Source of the DNA: Collinsella sp. AM33-4BH
GTDB lineage: Bacteria > Actinomycetota > Coriobacteriia > Coriobacteriales > Coriobacteriaceae
DNA length: 33,204 nt
Direction of reading: 5' to 3'
Assembly (NCBI RefSeq): GCF_003469205.1
Contig: NZ_QSIN01000016.1
Location: forward strand, 1-33,204
Shown here in pieces: positions 26,096 to 33,204 of this stretch (positions are counted from its first letter, which is position 1; each line of letters opens with the position of its first letter). The notes beneath the pieces were generated by a model. The model did no database searches and was not told where the DNA came from. It worked only from the letters and a program-made list of their open reading frames with translations. Position numbers and translations under genes: made by a program.

Positions 26096-26230
26096 GGTCC
26101 CCGACCGGAGGGGCCGGATATAAGGTTTATCGCGAGTTCCGCACGCAAAGAAGGCCACTTAATGTGGCCTTCGTCTTGCGCAGGACTGTAGAGCAGGAAA
26201 CCTTATATCCGGCCCCTCCGGTCGGGGACC
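26096..26230 (+). repeat. structured palindromic element, copy 3
   Basis: Outer stem of 33 perfect base pairs (26096-26128 with 26198-26230). Core of 69 bases with the same two conserved loop strands; inner stem GAAGGCCAC/GTGGCCTTC around TTAAT. Ends 12 bases from the stop of the tsaD fusion gene, the same place copy 1 occupies behind its gene. The 144 bases between copies 2 and 3 hold no gene; GAGCGAAAGCTC there is a small hairpin. Confidence 0.85.
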
Positions 26231-26242
26231 GCACCCGTATGA

Positions 26243-28627
26243 CTACAGCGTCATGTTCGGATCGGCATCGACGTCGAACGGCGAGATTTCGCCTCGGTCG
26301 AATTTACGGCGGGCGACCTCCGCGATCATGGCGGCGTTGTCGGTGCACGCCGAAAGCGGTGGCACCGTTACGCGGATCCCCTGACGCCCAAGCTTCTTGA
26401 TCATCATCTCGCGCAGATGCGGGTTGGCCGAGACGCCGCCACCGATGCAGTATTCCTTGCATCCGGTAGCGTGCAGTGCGTTTTTGGCCTTCTTGTACTG
26501 CACGTCGAAGACAGCCGCCTCAAACGAAGCCGCCAGATCGGGCAGGTGAATCGTGCGCCCGGCCTTGGTCTCCTGCTCGATGTAGAGCGTCACCGCCGTC
26601 TTGAGGCCCGAAAGCGAGAAGCGGTAGTCTCCCCTGCTGTTAAGCGCGCGGGGAAAATCGATCGCCTTGGGGTTGCCCGTCTCGGCAAGCTTGGAGATGA
26701 TGGGGCCACCGGGATAGCCCAGGCCCAGCGCCTTTGCCACCTTGTCGAAGGCTTCGCCCACGGCGTCGTCGAGCGTCTCGCCGAGCACCTCGTAGTCTCC
26801 CCACGCCTTGACGTGAACAAGCATGGTATGACCGCCCGAGACGAGCGTGAAGATAAACGGCGGCTTGAGATCGGGCTGCGCTAGCAGGTTGGCAAACAGG
26901 TGCCCCTCCAGATGGTTGACGCATACGAGCGGCTTACCGGCAGCGTAGGCAAAGCCTTTGGCAAAGGCAACGCCCACCACAAGGGCGCCCACCAGGCCCG
27001 GACCCTGTGTCACGCCCACGGCGGCAAGCTCGCTGGGAGCAATGGCTCCACCCTCAAGACCAAGCGATGCTGCGGCATCCTCGAGCGCCGCATCCACGAC
27101 ACTCACAATCACCTCAACGTGTTTGCGCGAGGCGATCTCGGGCACCACGCCGCCAAAGCGGGCGTGAAAATCAATCTGTGTCGACACCTGGTTGGCCACC
27201 ATATTGCCATCCGCGTCGATAATCGCCACGGCCGTCTCGTCGCAGGAACTCTCGATAGCGAGCACTAGGCGACGTCGTTCAATTTCGGCACGCTCCCCCT
27301 CGGAGCGCCCGGGCGCAGGCAGCGGCCATACGCGCTGCTCAGCTGCCGTCGGCTCGGGCGAAGCATTGTCGACCGGAAGCACCAGGGGCAGCGGAGCCGT
27401 CATGACGATGGCATCCTTGCCGGCACCATAGTAGCCGCGGCGCCGTCCTGCCTCGGTAAAGCCCAGAGCGTTATAAAGCGCGATCGCTCCCTCGTTGCCG
27501 TCCTCGACCTCAAGCGAAGCCGTGGTGCAGCCGAGCATCTGGGCATCATAGCTCACATGCGACAGCAGCTTGCGGGCAATGCCCTCACGGCGATGTGCCG
27601 GGTCGACGGCGACATCCAGAATCTGCACATCACCGTCCACGACCATACCGCCGGCAAGGCCCAGTAGCTTGCCGTCGTCGTGTGCCACCCACCAACTACG
27701 CGGCGCAGCGACGTCCTCGCCCAGTTCGGACAGGAACATGCCCGGCGTCCACGCCTCGTGTCCGGCACCTTCAAAGCAGGCAGCCTCCAGCGCGCTCGCG
27801 CCCTCGGCATCCGCCGCGCCCATGGGACGGAACTGCAGATGACGACCGGCGAGCTCATCGGCAACGCCCGTAATTTCGCTCTGCGCACTCTCGGCAAGAC
27901 CAAGACGCTTGCGCTCGTTTTCCTCGGCATCCGAAAGGCGCGTGTAAATCGGCAGGACGCGGGCCGGATCGCCGTCACCCGCAGCGTGCGCGAGCAGCAA
28001 GCCCTCGCCCGAAGGCCACCACAGGTCGCGCTCCACGCAGCGGGCGGTCTCGTCCTCACCCAGCAGCTTGCCATAGCGCACGAGACCGTCACCGGTCAGC
28101 TGAACCTGGTCCCAGTCCGCTGCTTGGCGCCACTCATCGAGCGCCACGGCGGCCTTGACCACGTGTTCGCGCTCAAATTGACGCTCGGGGCCCTCATCGA
28201 CCAGCATATACAGCGCCGGATATACCTCACCGCGCATAGCATCGGCCAAAATACCAAGCTTGCCGCGCACGCCAGCCTTCCACGCCGTCCAAGCGCAAGC
28301 GTCGAGCGTCGACACGCCCAGCAGCGGAACATTGGCACCACGCGCGAGGCCCTTGGCAGTGGAGATGCCGATGCGCACACCCGTAAAGGACCCCGGGCCG
28401 CGGCCGACCACATAGCAACCAACATCGCTGCGATCCAGACCGGCTTGAGCCAGCACGCCATCAACGGTATTCACGAGTTCAACGTTGGCGTGACGGCGAC
28501 ACATGTGGTCGCCACTCACGAGCTTCGTCTCGCCCGTCTGCCCATCAATCCAGCTTGCCGCGCAGGCAAGCATGTCGGTCGAGGTATCGAGCGCCACCAC
28601 CAGCGCGTTGTCGTTATGCAAGCTCAT
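26243..28627 (-). CDS. tsaD: TsaB-RimI-TsaD triple fusion (t6A synthesis and N-acetyltransferase)
   Basis: About 794 residues from ATG 28627. Domain 1 (about 9-235) is TsaB, with LDTSTD at the start and GRGPGSFTGVRIG near 75-87. Domain 2 (about 262-413) is a RimI-type GNAT acetyltransferase with the acetyl-CoA motif VDPAHRREGIA (341-351) and ALYNALGF. Domain 3 (about 452-794) is TsaD, starting LAIESSCDETA, with metal-binding His572 and His576 in VNHLEGH and GGVSANPHL. TsaB and TsaD with TsaE and TsaC make N6-threonylcarbamoyladenosine at position 37 of ANN-reading tRNAs; RimI acetylates ribosomal protein S18 in other bacteria. The start overlaps tsaE by 14 bases. A TTG at 28645 is possible but less likely. 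Confidence 0.93.
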   Translation of the reverse strand: MSLHNDNALVVALDTSTDMLACAASWIDGQTGETKLVSGDHMCRRHANVELVNTVDGVLAQAGLDRSDVGCYVVGRGPGSFTGVRIGISTAKGLARGANVPLLGVSTLDACAWTAWKAGVRGKLGILADAMRGEVYPALYMLVDEGPERQFEREHVVKAAVALDEWRQAADWDQVQLTGDGLVRYGKLLGEDETARCVERDLWWPSGEGLLLAHAAGDGDPARVLPIYTRLSDAEENERKRLGLAESAQSEITGVADELAGRHLQFRPMGAADAEGASALEAACFEGAGHEAWTPGMFLSELGEDVAAPRSWWVAHDDGKLLGLAGGMVVDGDVQILDVAVDPAHRREGIARKLLSHVSYDAQMLGCTTASLEVEDGNEGAIALYNALGFTEAGRRRGYYGAGKDAIVMTAPLPLVLPVDNASPEPTAAEQRVWPLPAPGRSEGERAEIERRRLVLAIESSCDETAVAIIDADGNMVANQVSTQIDFHARFGGVVPEIASRKHVEVIVSVVDAALEDAAASLGLEGGAIAPSELAAVGVTQGPGLVGALVVGVAFAKGFAYAAGKPLVCVNHLEGHLFANLLAQPDLKPPFIFTLVSGGHTMLVHVKAWGDYEVLGETLDDAVGEAFDKVAKALGLGYPGGPIISKLAETGNPKAIDFPRALNSRGDYRFSLSGLKTAVTLYIEQETKAGRTIHLPDLAASFEAAVFDVQYKKAKNALHATGCKEYCIGGGVSANPHLREMMIKKLGRQGIRVTVPPLSACTDNAAMIAEVARRKFDRGEISPFDVDADPNMTL

Positions 28628-29120
28628 CTTGTACAGCCTTATCAATCAAATGGGAAAGCTCCATTGCGCGGTCACCGTGCGCCTCAAGCGTTATCGTTCG
28701 CACATCGCTGTCGCCCTCATCACGCTTGAGCGTCACCGAAAGATACTTATCCGTCAGCTCGTCCTGGAATTGTTCGCCCCATTCCAGCAGGCAAGCACCC
28801 TCATAGCCCAGCACATCGAAAATGCCCGTATCCTCGAGCTCGTAGGCATGCTCCAGGCGGTATAGATCAAAGTGAAACAGCGGAATACGACCTTGATCGT
28901 GAACGGCCATGAGCGCAAACGTAGGGCTCGTAACCATATGCCCATCGCCCAGCCCGCGCGAGACGCCCTTGGTAAAGTGAGTTTTGCCCACTCCCAGGCC
29001 ACCGGTCAGGATGAGCACATCTCCGTCCTCAAGGCACGGTGCAATTAGCTCGCCAAAGTACTCCGTATCGGCAGCGCAAGTCGTTTTGTAAGTACCTACC
29101 CCCAGGCGCTCCAGGGACAT
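28614..29120 (-). CDS. tsaE: tRNA t6A biosynthesis ATPase TsaE
   Basis: 168 residues. Walker A GGLGVGKT (40-47), SPTFAL for switch I near 65-70, and HFDLYRL near 82-88. It is the ATPase that resets the TsaB-TsaD complex during t6A formation, and here it sits directly before the TsaB-RimI-TsaD gene with a 14-base overlap. TsaC is not in the window. Confidence 0.92.
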   Translation of the reverse strand: MSLERLGVGTYKTTCAADTEYFGELIAPCLEDGDVLILTGGLGVGKTHFTKGVSRGLGDGHMVTSPTFALMAVHDQGRIPLFHFDLYRLEHAYELEDTGIFDVLGYEGACLLEWGEQFQDELTDKYLSVTLKRDEGDSDVRTITLEAHGDRAMELSHLIDKAVQDELA

Positions 29121-29132
29121 ATATGCTCCTTA

Positions 29133-29753
29133 TTATTCCGAGGCGTCCTCTGGTGCGGGATGTCGCTCCAGATAATCGCCCAGCATCTTAAAGTCTTCCC
29201 CCAGCAGCTCCTGCCACGCCGGATTGCGCAGCGCTGCTGCCGGATGAAAAGTGGGCATTACTACAAAATGCCCCATCTGGTGGAACCTGCCGCGCAGCTT
29301 AGTAATGCCAATCTCGGTCTTGAGCACAAAGTGCGTCGCGGGGTTGCCGAGCGTCACGATAATATCAGGCCAGATGCTTCGAATCTGCTCACGCAAAAAC
29401 GGCGAGCAAGCCAGCACTTCCTCGGGACGCGGATTGCGGTTTCCCGGCGGGCGGCACTTAAGCACGTTGGCAATGTAGACGTCTTCGCGTTTGAGCCCCG
29501 CCAGCGACAAAATGCCGTTGAGGTCCTCGCCTGCCGCCCCCACAAAGGGCTCGCCCTGCAAATCCTCATTGCGGCCCGGCGCCTCACCGATAAACATCAC
29601 GCGAGCGCGGGGGTTTCCCACGCCAAACACGATATTGTGACGCGACTGGTAGAGCTGGCAGAGGTGACAATCGCCCAGAACGGCCTCAATTTCCTCGAGT
29701 GCGACCTCACGTGGCGCCTGATGGGTATGGCCGGGGATGTGCATGACGCCCAT
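29133..29753 (-). CDS. family 4 uracil-DNA glycosylase (Fe-S type)
   Basis: 206 residues; removes uracil from DNA to start base-excision repair. Four cysteines expected to hold a 4Fe-4S cluster are present: Cys29 and Cys32 (DCHLC), Cys100 (LKCRPPGNRNP) and Cys116 (LACSPF). Motif GEAPGRNED (58-64) is the active-site loop and HPAAAL (170-175) the uracil/DNA-binding loop. It lies between alr and tsaE with gaps of 8 and 12 bases. Confidence 0.93.
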   Translation of the reverse strand: MGVMHIPGHTHQAPREVALEEIEAVLGDCHLCQLYQSRHNIVFGVGNPRARVMFIGEAPGRNEDLQGEPFVGAAGEDLNGILSLAGLKREDVYIANVLKCRPPGNRNPRPEEVLACSPFLREQIRSIWPDIIVTLGNPATHFVLKTEIGITKLRGRFHQMGHFVVMPTFHPAAALRNPAWQELLGEDFKMLGDYLERHPAPEDASE

Positions 29754-29761
29754 AGCGGCTC

Positions 29762-30907
29762 CTACACGTAGACCTTGTCGAGACGCATGCCAAAGCCGCA
29801 GGCGACCTCGTAGTTAATCGTTCCGCGCAGTCGGGCCATCTCGTCCATGGTAATCTCGGCATCGCCATCGCGGCCGACAATAATCATCTCGTCACCATAC
29901 TCGGCCTCGGGAATCTCGTGTGCCGGGTTGGACTGAATGGCGACCATAAACTGGTCCATGCAGATATTGCCAACCTGATGCACGCGCTCGCCGCGATACA
30001 GCACATCCATACGATTGGAAAGCGTACGCGATAGGCCGTCGGCATAACCGATCGGCAGCGTGCAGATCTGAACGCGCGTACGCGGTACGCGGTAGGTAAA
30101 ACCGTAGCCCACGCCCTCACCCATCGCAGGGTGTGCCACGCGCGTCACGCGCGCATGGACGCTCATAACGGGGTCAAGCTGCATCACGCGGCCACTCAGC
30201 TCGCACGGCTGCAGACCATACAAACCGATGCCGGCACGAATCATGTCAAAGTGCATTGAAGAATCGAGCATCGAGGACGGCGTATTGGCACAATGCACGA
30301 TACCGCATTCAAAACCTGCGTCCTTAATGGCCTGAACGGCCTCGGTAAAACGCTGGCACTGCAGCTTGTAGTCCCAACCCGAAGGTTCATCGGCCGTGGC
30401 GAAGTGCGTAAATACGCCGTCGCACTGAATACCGCGATGGAAATTAATACCGCGGACAAAGTCGAGCACCTGCGTGTAATGTACGCCAATGCGGTTCATG
30501 CCCGTCTCGATGGCGAGATGATACTTGCCCACCTTGCCCGCCGCGACGGCACATTCGCCATACGCAAGAGCAAAGTCAGACGTATAGACCGAGGGCATGA
30601 TATCAAACTCGAGCAACGTCGGAATGGCCTCGATAGGCGGCTCGCTTAGGATGAGGATGGGTTTCGTAATCCCGCCCTGTCGGAGCTCAACGCCCTCGTT
30701 AACCGTCGCCACGGCAAACATGTCGGCACCGGCCGAATACATGATCTTGGCGCACTCAACAGCTCCATGACCATAAGCATCGGCCTTGACCACGCAGCAC
30801 AGGCGCTGACTCGGATTCAACAAGTTCTTATAGGCCCTCGTGTTGCGACGGAGCGCCCCGCGGTCGATCTCGACCCAGGACCAGCGCGTCAAATCGGCTT
30901 TATTCAT
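29762..30907 (-). CDS. alr: alanine racemase
   Basis: 381 residues; PLP enzyme making D-alanine for peptidoglycan. Lys41 in VVKADAYGHG binds PLP, Tyr268 in EGVGYGF is the second catalytic base, and MNRIG and CMDQ motifs are present. It begins two bases after the nnr stop, so it is co-expressed with it, a common arrangement (nnr-alr-tsaE) in Firmicutes and Actinobacteria. Confidence 0.95.
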   Translation of the reverse strand: MNKADLTRWSWVEIDRGALRRNTRAYKNLLNPSQRLCCVVKADAYGHGAVECAKIMYSAGADMFAVATVNEGVELRQGGITKPILILSEPPIEAIPTLLEFDIMPSVYTSDFALAYGECAVAAGKVGKYHLAIETGMNRIGVHYTQVLDFVRGINFHRGIQCDGVFTHFATADEPSGWDYKLQCQRFTEAVQAIKDAGFECGIVHCANTPSSMLDSSMHFDMIRAGIGLYGLQPCELSGRVMQLDPVMSVHARVTRVAHPAMGEGVGYGFTYRVPRTRVQICTLPIGYADGLSRTLSNRMDVLYRGERVHQVGNICMDQFMVAIQSNPAHEIPEAEYGDEMIIVGRDGDAEITMDEMARLRGTINYEVACGFGMRLDKVYV

Positions 30908-30909
30908 GA

Positions 30910-32526
30910 TTAGTCATCCGACCCTTCGTCCATGATTCCCAGATCTTCGAGCGCATCCTTTGCCGCCAGCTCCATGGCAGGACCGATCAAGTCGATAAGA
31001 TCGGTTGCGATAACGCTCTTCTCACCATACTCCGTCGCCGCGGCAAAACCGGCGTAGCTGTGAAGTGCGACGGCGTACGAATACAGCAACTCCCAACGAT
31101 CCATCTCGTCGCGCATGGTGGCAAGCGTGCCGGCCAAAATACCCGCGAGAACATCACCCGAACCGGCAGTTGCCAGAGAAGCCGGACCCGAGAGTGGCAG
31201 CAGCACGCGCTCAACGCCACAGATAGCCGTCGTCGGCCCCTTGGCTATGACCACCAGATTGTCGGAGCCTGCAGCCCAGACAACCTTCTGCGCGGCCGCA
31301 ATCGCGGTACCAAGGTCGTTCACCTCGTCACCGGCAACCAGGCGCGAAAGCTCACGATAATGCGGCGTCATAACCAACGGCTGCTCGCGACGATACATCT
31401 CGGGGTTACTATCAATACCGTCAATGGCAATCTTAGCAAGGCAGTTGAGTGCATCGGCGTCCAAAATTAGCGGTACCTCAAGCTCGAGCAAGCCCGAAAC
31501 CACCTGCATAGCGCCAGCAGACGTCGTCATACCGGGACCGCACAGCACGCAGCTGTACTTCTTTGCGATCTCACACACCGTCATGCGCGCAGCGGCGCCA
31601 AAGGAGCCGCGCGAATCAGACGGAATAGCAAAGACGGGAATCGAAGGAAGTGCCATGCGAATGAGATTGGCACAGGCGTCAGGAGCCGCGACTGCCACGT
31701 AACCAGCACCCGCGCGAGCTGCAGACTTGGCCGCCATAATGGCAGCACCAGGATATTGCGCCGATCCGGCGACAATAAGCACAGAGCCACGGGAATACTT
31801 ATCGATATTCGATGGTAGCGGAGCAAAGTAATCAACTAAGTCACCGGGCTCGACAATCTCGGCGGCGTGGTCAACATCATCGATGACTTCGTCAAGACGG
31901 TCGTAAAGATTGCCGCAGATCAAATCGCCAGCATACTCAGGGCCATCAGCGCTATACAGACCAATCTTGGGCGCAATCATCGTCACCGTGCGCTCGGCAC
32001 GAATGCAGTCGTCATCAACAACGCCCGTCTCGGCATTCAGGCCCGAGGGGACATCAATGGATACGACACAATCGGCGCATTCATTGACCGTAGGAATCCA
32101 AATGGAGAACGGCGCACGCAGATTCCCGTGGAAACCGGTACCAAAAATGGCATCGACAACAACATCCGCCTTATCGATCAAAACCTCGAGTTCGTCACGC
32201 GAGGGACCGACGCAAACGTGCACATCGCGGCCGGCAGTTCGACGAGCAACATGACGTGCCAAAGCAGCAGGAATCTCATCCGGCTCAACCGGAGAAACGA
32301 TATCCACGTCCACACCCTTGTGGCTCAGGATATCGGCGGCAACCCAACCGTCGCCGCCATTATTACCAAAACCGACCAGAACGAGAACCCGATCGGGATT
32401 GAGCTTCAAGACCTCGTTGGCGGCAAACTCACCCGCTAACTCCATAAGCTCGGCCTTCGAAGTCCCTTCGCGTTCGATGATATCCTCGAGACGAACGACT
32501 TCTTCGGTACTCAAAACCGGTTTCAT
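30910..32526 (-). CDS. nnr: bifunctional NAD(P)HX epimerase/dehydratase
   Basis: 538 residues; repairs hydrated NAD(P)H. The N-terminal YjeF_N epimerase domain (about 1-215) has GFGNNGGDGW near 53-62. The C-terminal ADP-dependent dehydratase (about 235-530) of the ribokinase-like fold has GSAQYPGAA, LDADALN and GSGDVLAGI. The ATG directly follows the acpS stop (TAGATG), so translation is likely coupled. A short acidic tail (DEGSDD) ends the protein. Confidence 0.95.
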   Translation of the reverse strand: MKPVLSTEEVVRLEDIIEREGTSKAELMELAGEFAANEVLKLNPDRVLVLVGFGNNGGDGWVAADILSHKGVDVDIVSPVEPDEIPAALARHVARRTAGRDVHVCVGPSRDELEVLIDKADVVVDAIFGTGFHGNLRAPFSIWIPTVNECADCVVSIDVPSGLNAETGVVDDDCIRAERTVTMIAPKIGLYSADGPEYAGDLICGNLYDRLDEVIDDVDHAAEIVEPGDLVDYFAPLPSNIDKYSRGSVLIVAGSAQYPGAAIMAAKSAARAGAGYVAVAAPDACANLIRMALPSIPVFAIPSDSRGSFGAAARMTVCEIAKKYSCVLCGPGMTTSAGAMQVVSGLLELEVPLILDADALNCLAKIAIDGIDSNPEMYRREQPLVMTPHYRELSRLVAGDEVNDLGTAIAAAQKVVWAAGSDNLVVIAKGPTTAICGVERVLLPLSGPASLATAGSGDVLAGILAGTLATMRDEMDRWELLYSYAVALHSYAGFAAATEYGEKSVIATDLIDLIGPAMELAAKDALEDLGIMDEGSDD

Positions 32527-33066
32527 CTATGCTCCTAGCGTATCTTGCGAAGCATCGCCCAAGTGCTCCGTCAATGCTGAATTCTGCAGCTGCTCAAGCT
32601 CATCTAAAACAGAGCGAGCCTCTTTAAATGTCTGCGCAACGCGTTTCTTGTTGCTCACCTTTTCTTCCTTAGGCTTAGGTCGAGCATCCTCGGTGATTGC
32701 AATGGCATTAGCGACAGCCAAGTCACCCGTAAGGGTAATAGAAAGAGCGACCTCGACAACACCCAAATCCTGGGCGATTTCGAGAGCACGGCCAGAAAGC
32801 AGAGCCTTCGGTTTGCCGAGTTTATCACGCGTTACCGAAACATCCTTGCGACCCACGCCTTGACTAAAACCCGTGCCAAGAGCTTTAAGCACCGCCTCAC
32901 GCGAAGCAAAGCGGCTCGCATAGTGAGCAGCGGGACGCGATGATGCATCGCAATACGCACGCTCTTCTTCGGTAAACACACGCCGAGCAAACGACGGCGT
33001 CTTTTCAAGAATTGATTTCATGCGGGAAATCTCGACGATATCAACGCCGATACCAGCTTCAGCCAT
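32527..33066 (-). CDS. acpS: holo-[acyl-carrier-protein] synthase with C-terminal extension
   Basis: About 179 residues from ATG 33066 (GGAGG 6 bases upstream; the ATG at 33078 is too close to that signal). Transfers phosphopantetheine to ACP. GVDIVEISRM with the metal-binding Asp near the N-terminus and FASREAVLKALG near 55-66 are the family motifs. Residues about 128-179 are an extra Lys- then Glu/Leu-rich tail, probably helical, not found in the usual 115-130-residue enzyme. First gene of the six-gene operon. Confidence 0.92.
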   Translation of the reverse strand: MAEAGIGVDIVEISRMKSILEKTPSFARRVFTEEERAYCDASSRPAAHYASRFASREAVLKALGTGFSQGVGRKDVSVTRDKLGKPKALLSGRALEIAQDLGVVEVALSITLTGDLAVANAIAITEDARPKPKEEKVSNKKRVAQTFKEARSVLDELEQLQNSALTEHLGDASQDTLGA

Positions 33067-33095
33067 GTTCACCTCCATATCGCACAGACTAAGTT

Positions 33096-33125
33096 ATTGT
33101 AGCCCGTTCACAGAAGATGCGACAA
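33096..33125 (-). promoter_or_regulatory. promoter of the acpS-nnr-alr-udg-tsaE-tsaBD operon
   Basis: TTGTCG (33125-33120) and TACAAT (33101-33096) on the minus strand with an 18-base spacer, about 30 bases before the acpS ATG. All six genes follow without gaps above 14 bases. Confidence 0.7.
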
Positions 33126-33174
33126 ACGAGGGTTATAAAACACAGCTACTATGTGAGACAAAACCCGTAAACGC

Positions 33175-33204
33175 AAAAAAGGGGGAGGCCGCGAGGCCTC
33201 CCCC
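33175..33204 (-). terminator. intrinsic terminator of a gene beyond the right edge
   Basis: Perfect 10-bp stem GGGGGAGGCC/GGCCTCCCCC with loop GCGA, followed on the minus strand by TTTTTT (33180-33175). It separates an unseen minus-strand gene from the acpS promoter. The arms reach the last base of the window, so the stem may be longer. Confidence 0.8.

Overview
The window looks like chromosomal DNA of a gut Coriobacteriia (Actinomycetota), most likely Collinsella or a close relative. This rests on GC-rich genes with actinobacterial protein style, a TsaB-RimI-TsaD triple fusion, a CwlM-like protein, IS110/IS21 debris and many palindromic intergenic repeats. No marker gene is present, so the genus is an inference.

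Left end (1-4.3 kb, minus strand): a compact candidate natural-product locus. A good sigma70-type promoter (3215-3243) drives two paralogous 39-residue Cys-rich peptides (3057-3176 and 2891-3010), both missing from ordinary ORF lists because they are so short. They are followed by tandem palindromes, an ABC ATPase of the bacteriocin-immunity/export type, two translationally coupled ABC-2 permeases, and at the window edge what looks like the start of a radical-SAM/SPASM peptide maturase with an in-frame TGA. Upstream sits a DUF2975 membrane protein plus YozG-type HTH pair. The layout suggests a ribosomally made, possibly modified, exported peptide.

4.5-5.4 kb: an insertion-sequence wreck. A broken IS110-type transposase and a reversed IS21 IstB fragment lie between 70-bp inverted repeats.

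5.4-18.0 kb: an alpha-glucan/maltose regulon. It holds malQ, glgP, a maltodextrin-type ABC importer (MsmX-like ATPase, two permeases, a Tat lipoprotein), a TreR-like GntR regulator, and a PTS EIIC-EIIB transporter fused to a HAD phosphatase. Five near-identical TTGTTTAAACAA-type sites sit in front of malQ, the importer operon, the regulator and the PTS gene, so one regulator probably controls all. Imported oligosaccharides would be trimmed by MalQ and phosphorolysed by GlgP.

18.1-20.3 kb: a polyprenyl diphosphate synthase, a CwlM-like peptidoglycan-binding protein without signal peptide, and tRNA-Gln(TTG).

20.3-21.2 kb and 25.5-26.2 kb: repeat-rich gene-free regions. They contain tRNA-derived repeats, a MITE-like element, and three copies of a 132-137 bp structured palindrome whose internal-loop sequences are conserved while its stems differ between copies but stay fully complementary. 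Between them lie an orphan JetD-like TOPRIM protein and a CstA-family transporter with an intrinsic terminator in its leader.

26.2-33.1 kb: one tight minus-strand housekeeping operon, acpS-nnr-alr-udg-tsaE-tsaB/rimI/tsaD, from a clear promoter at 33096-33125. It supplies acyl-carrier-protein activation, NAD(P)HX repair, D-alanine, uracil excision and the t6A tRNA modification.
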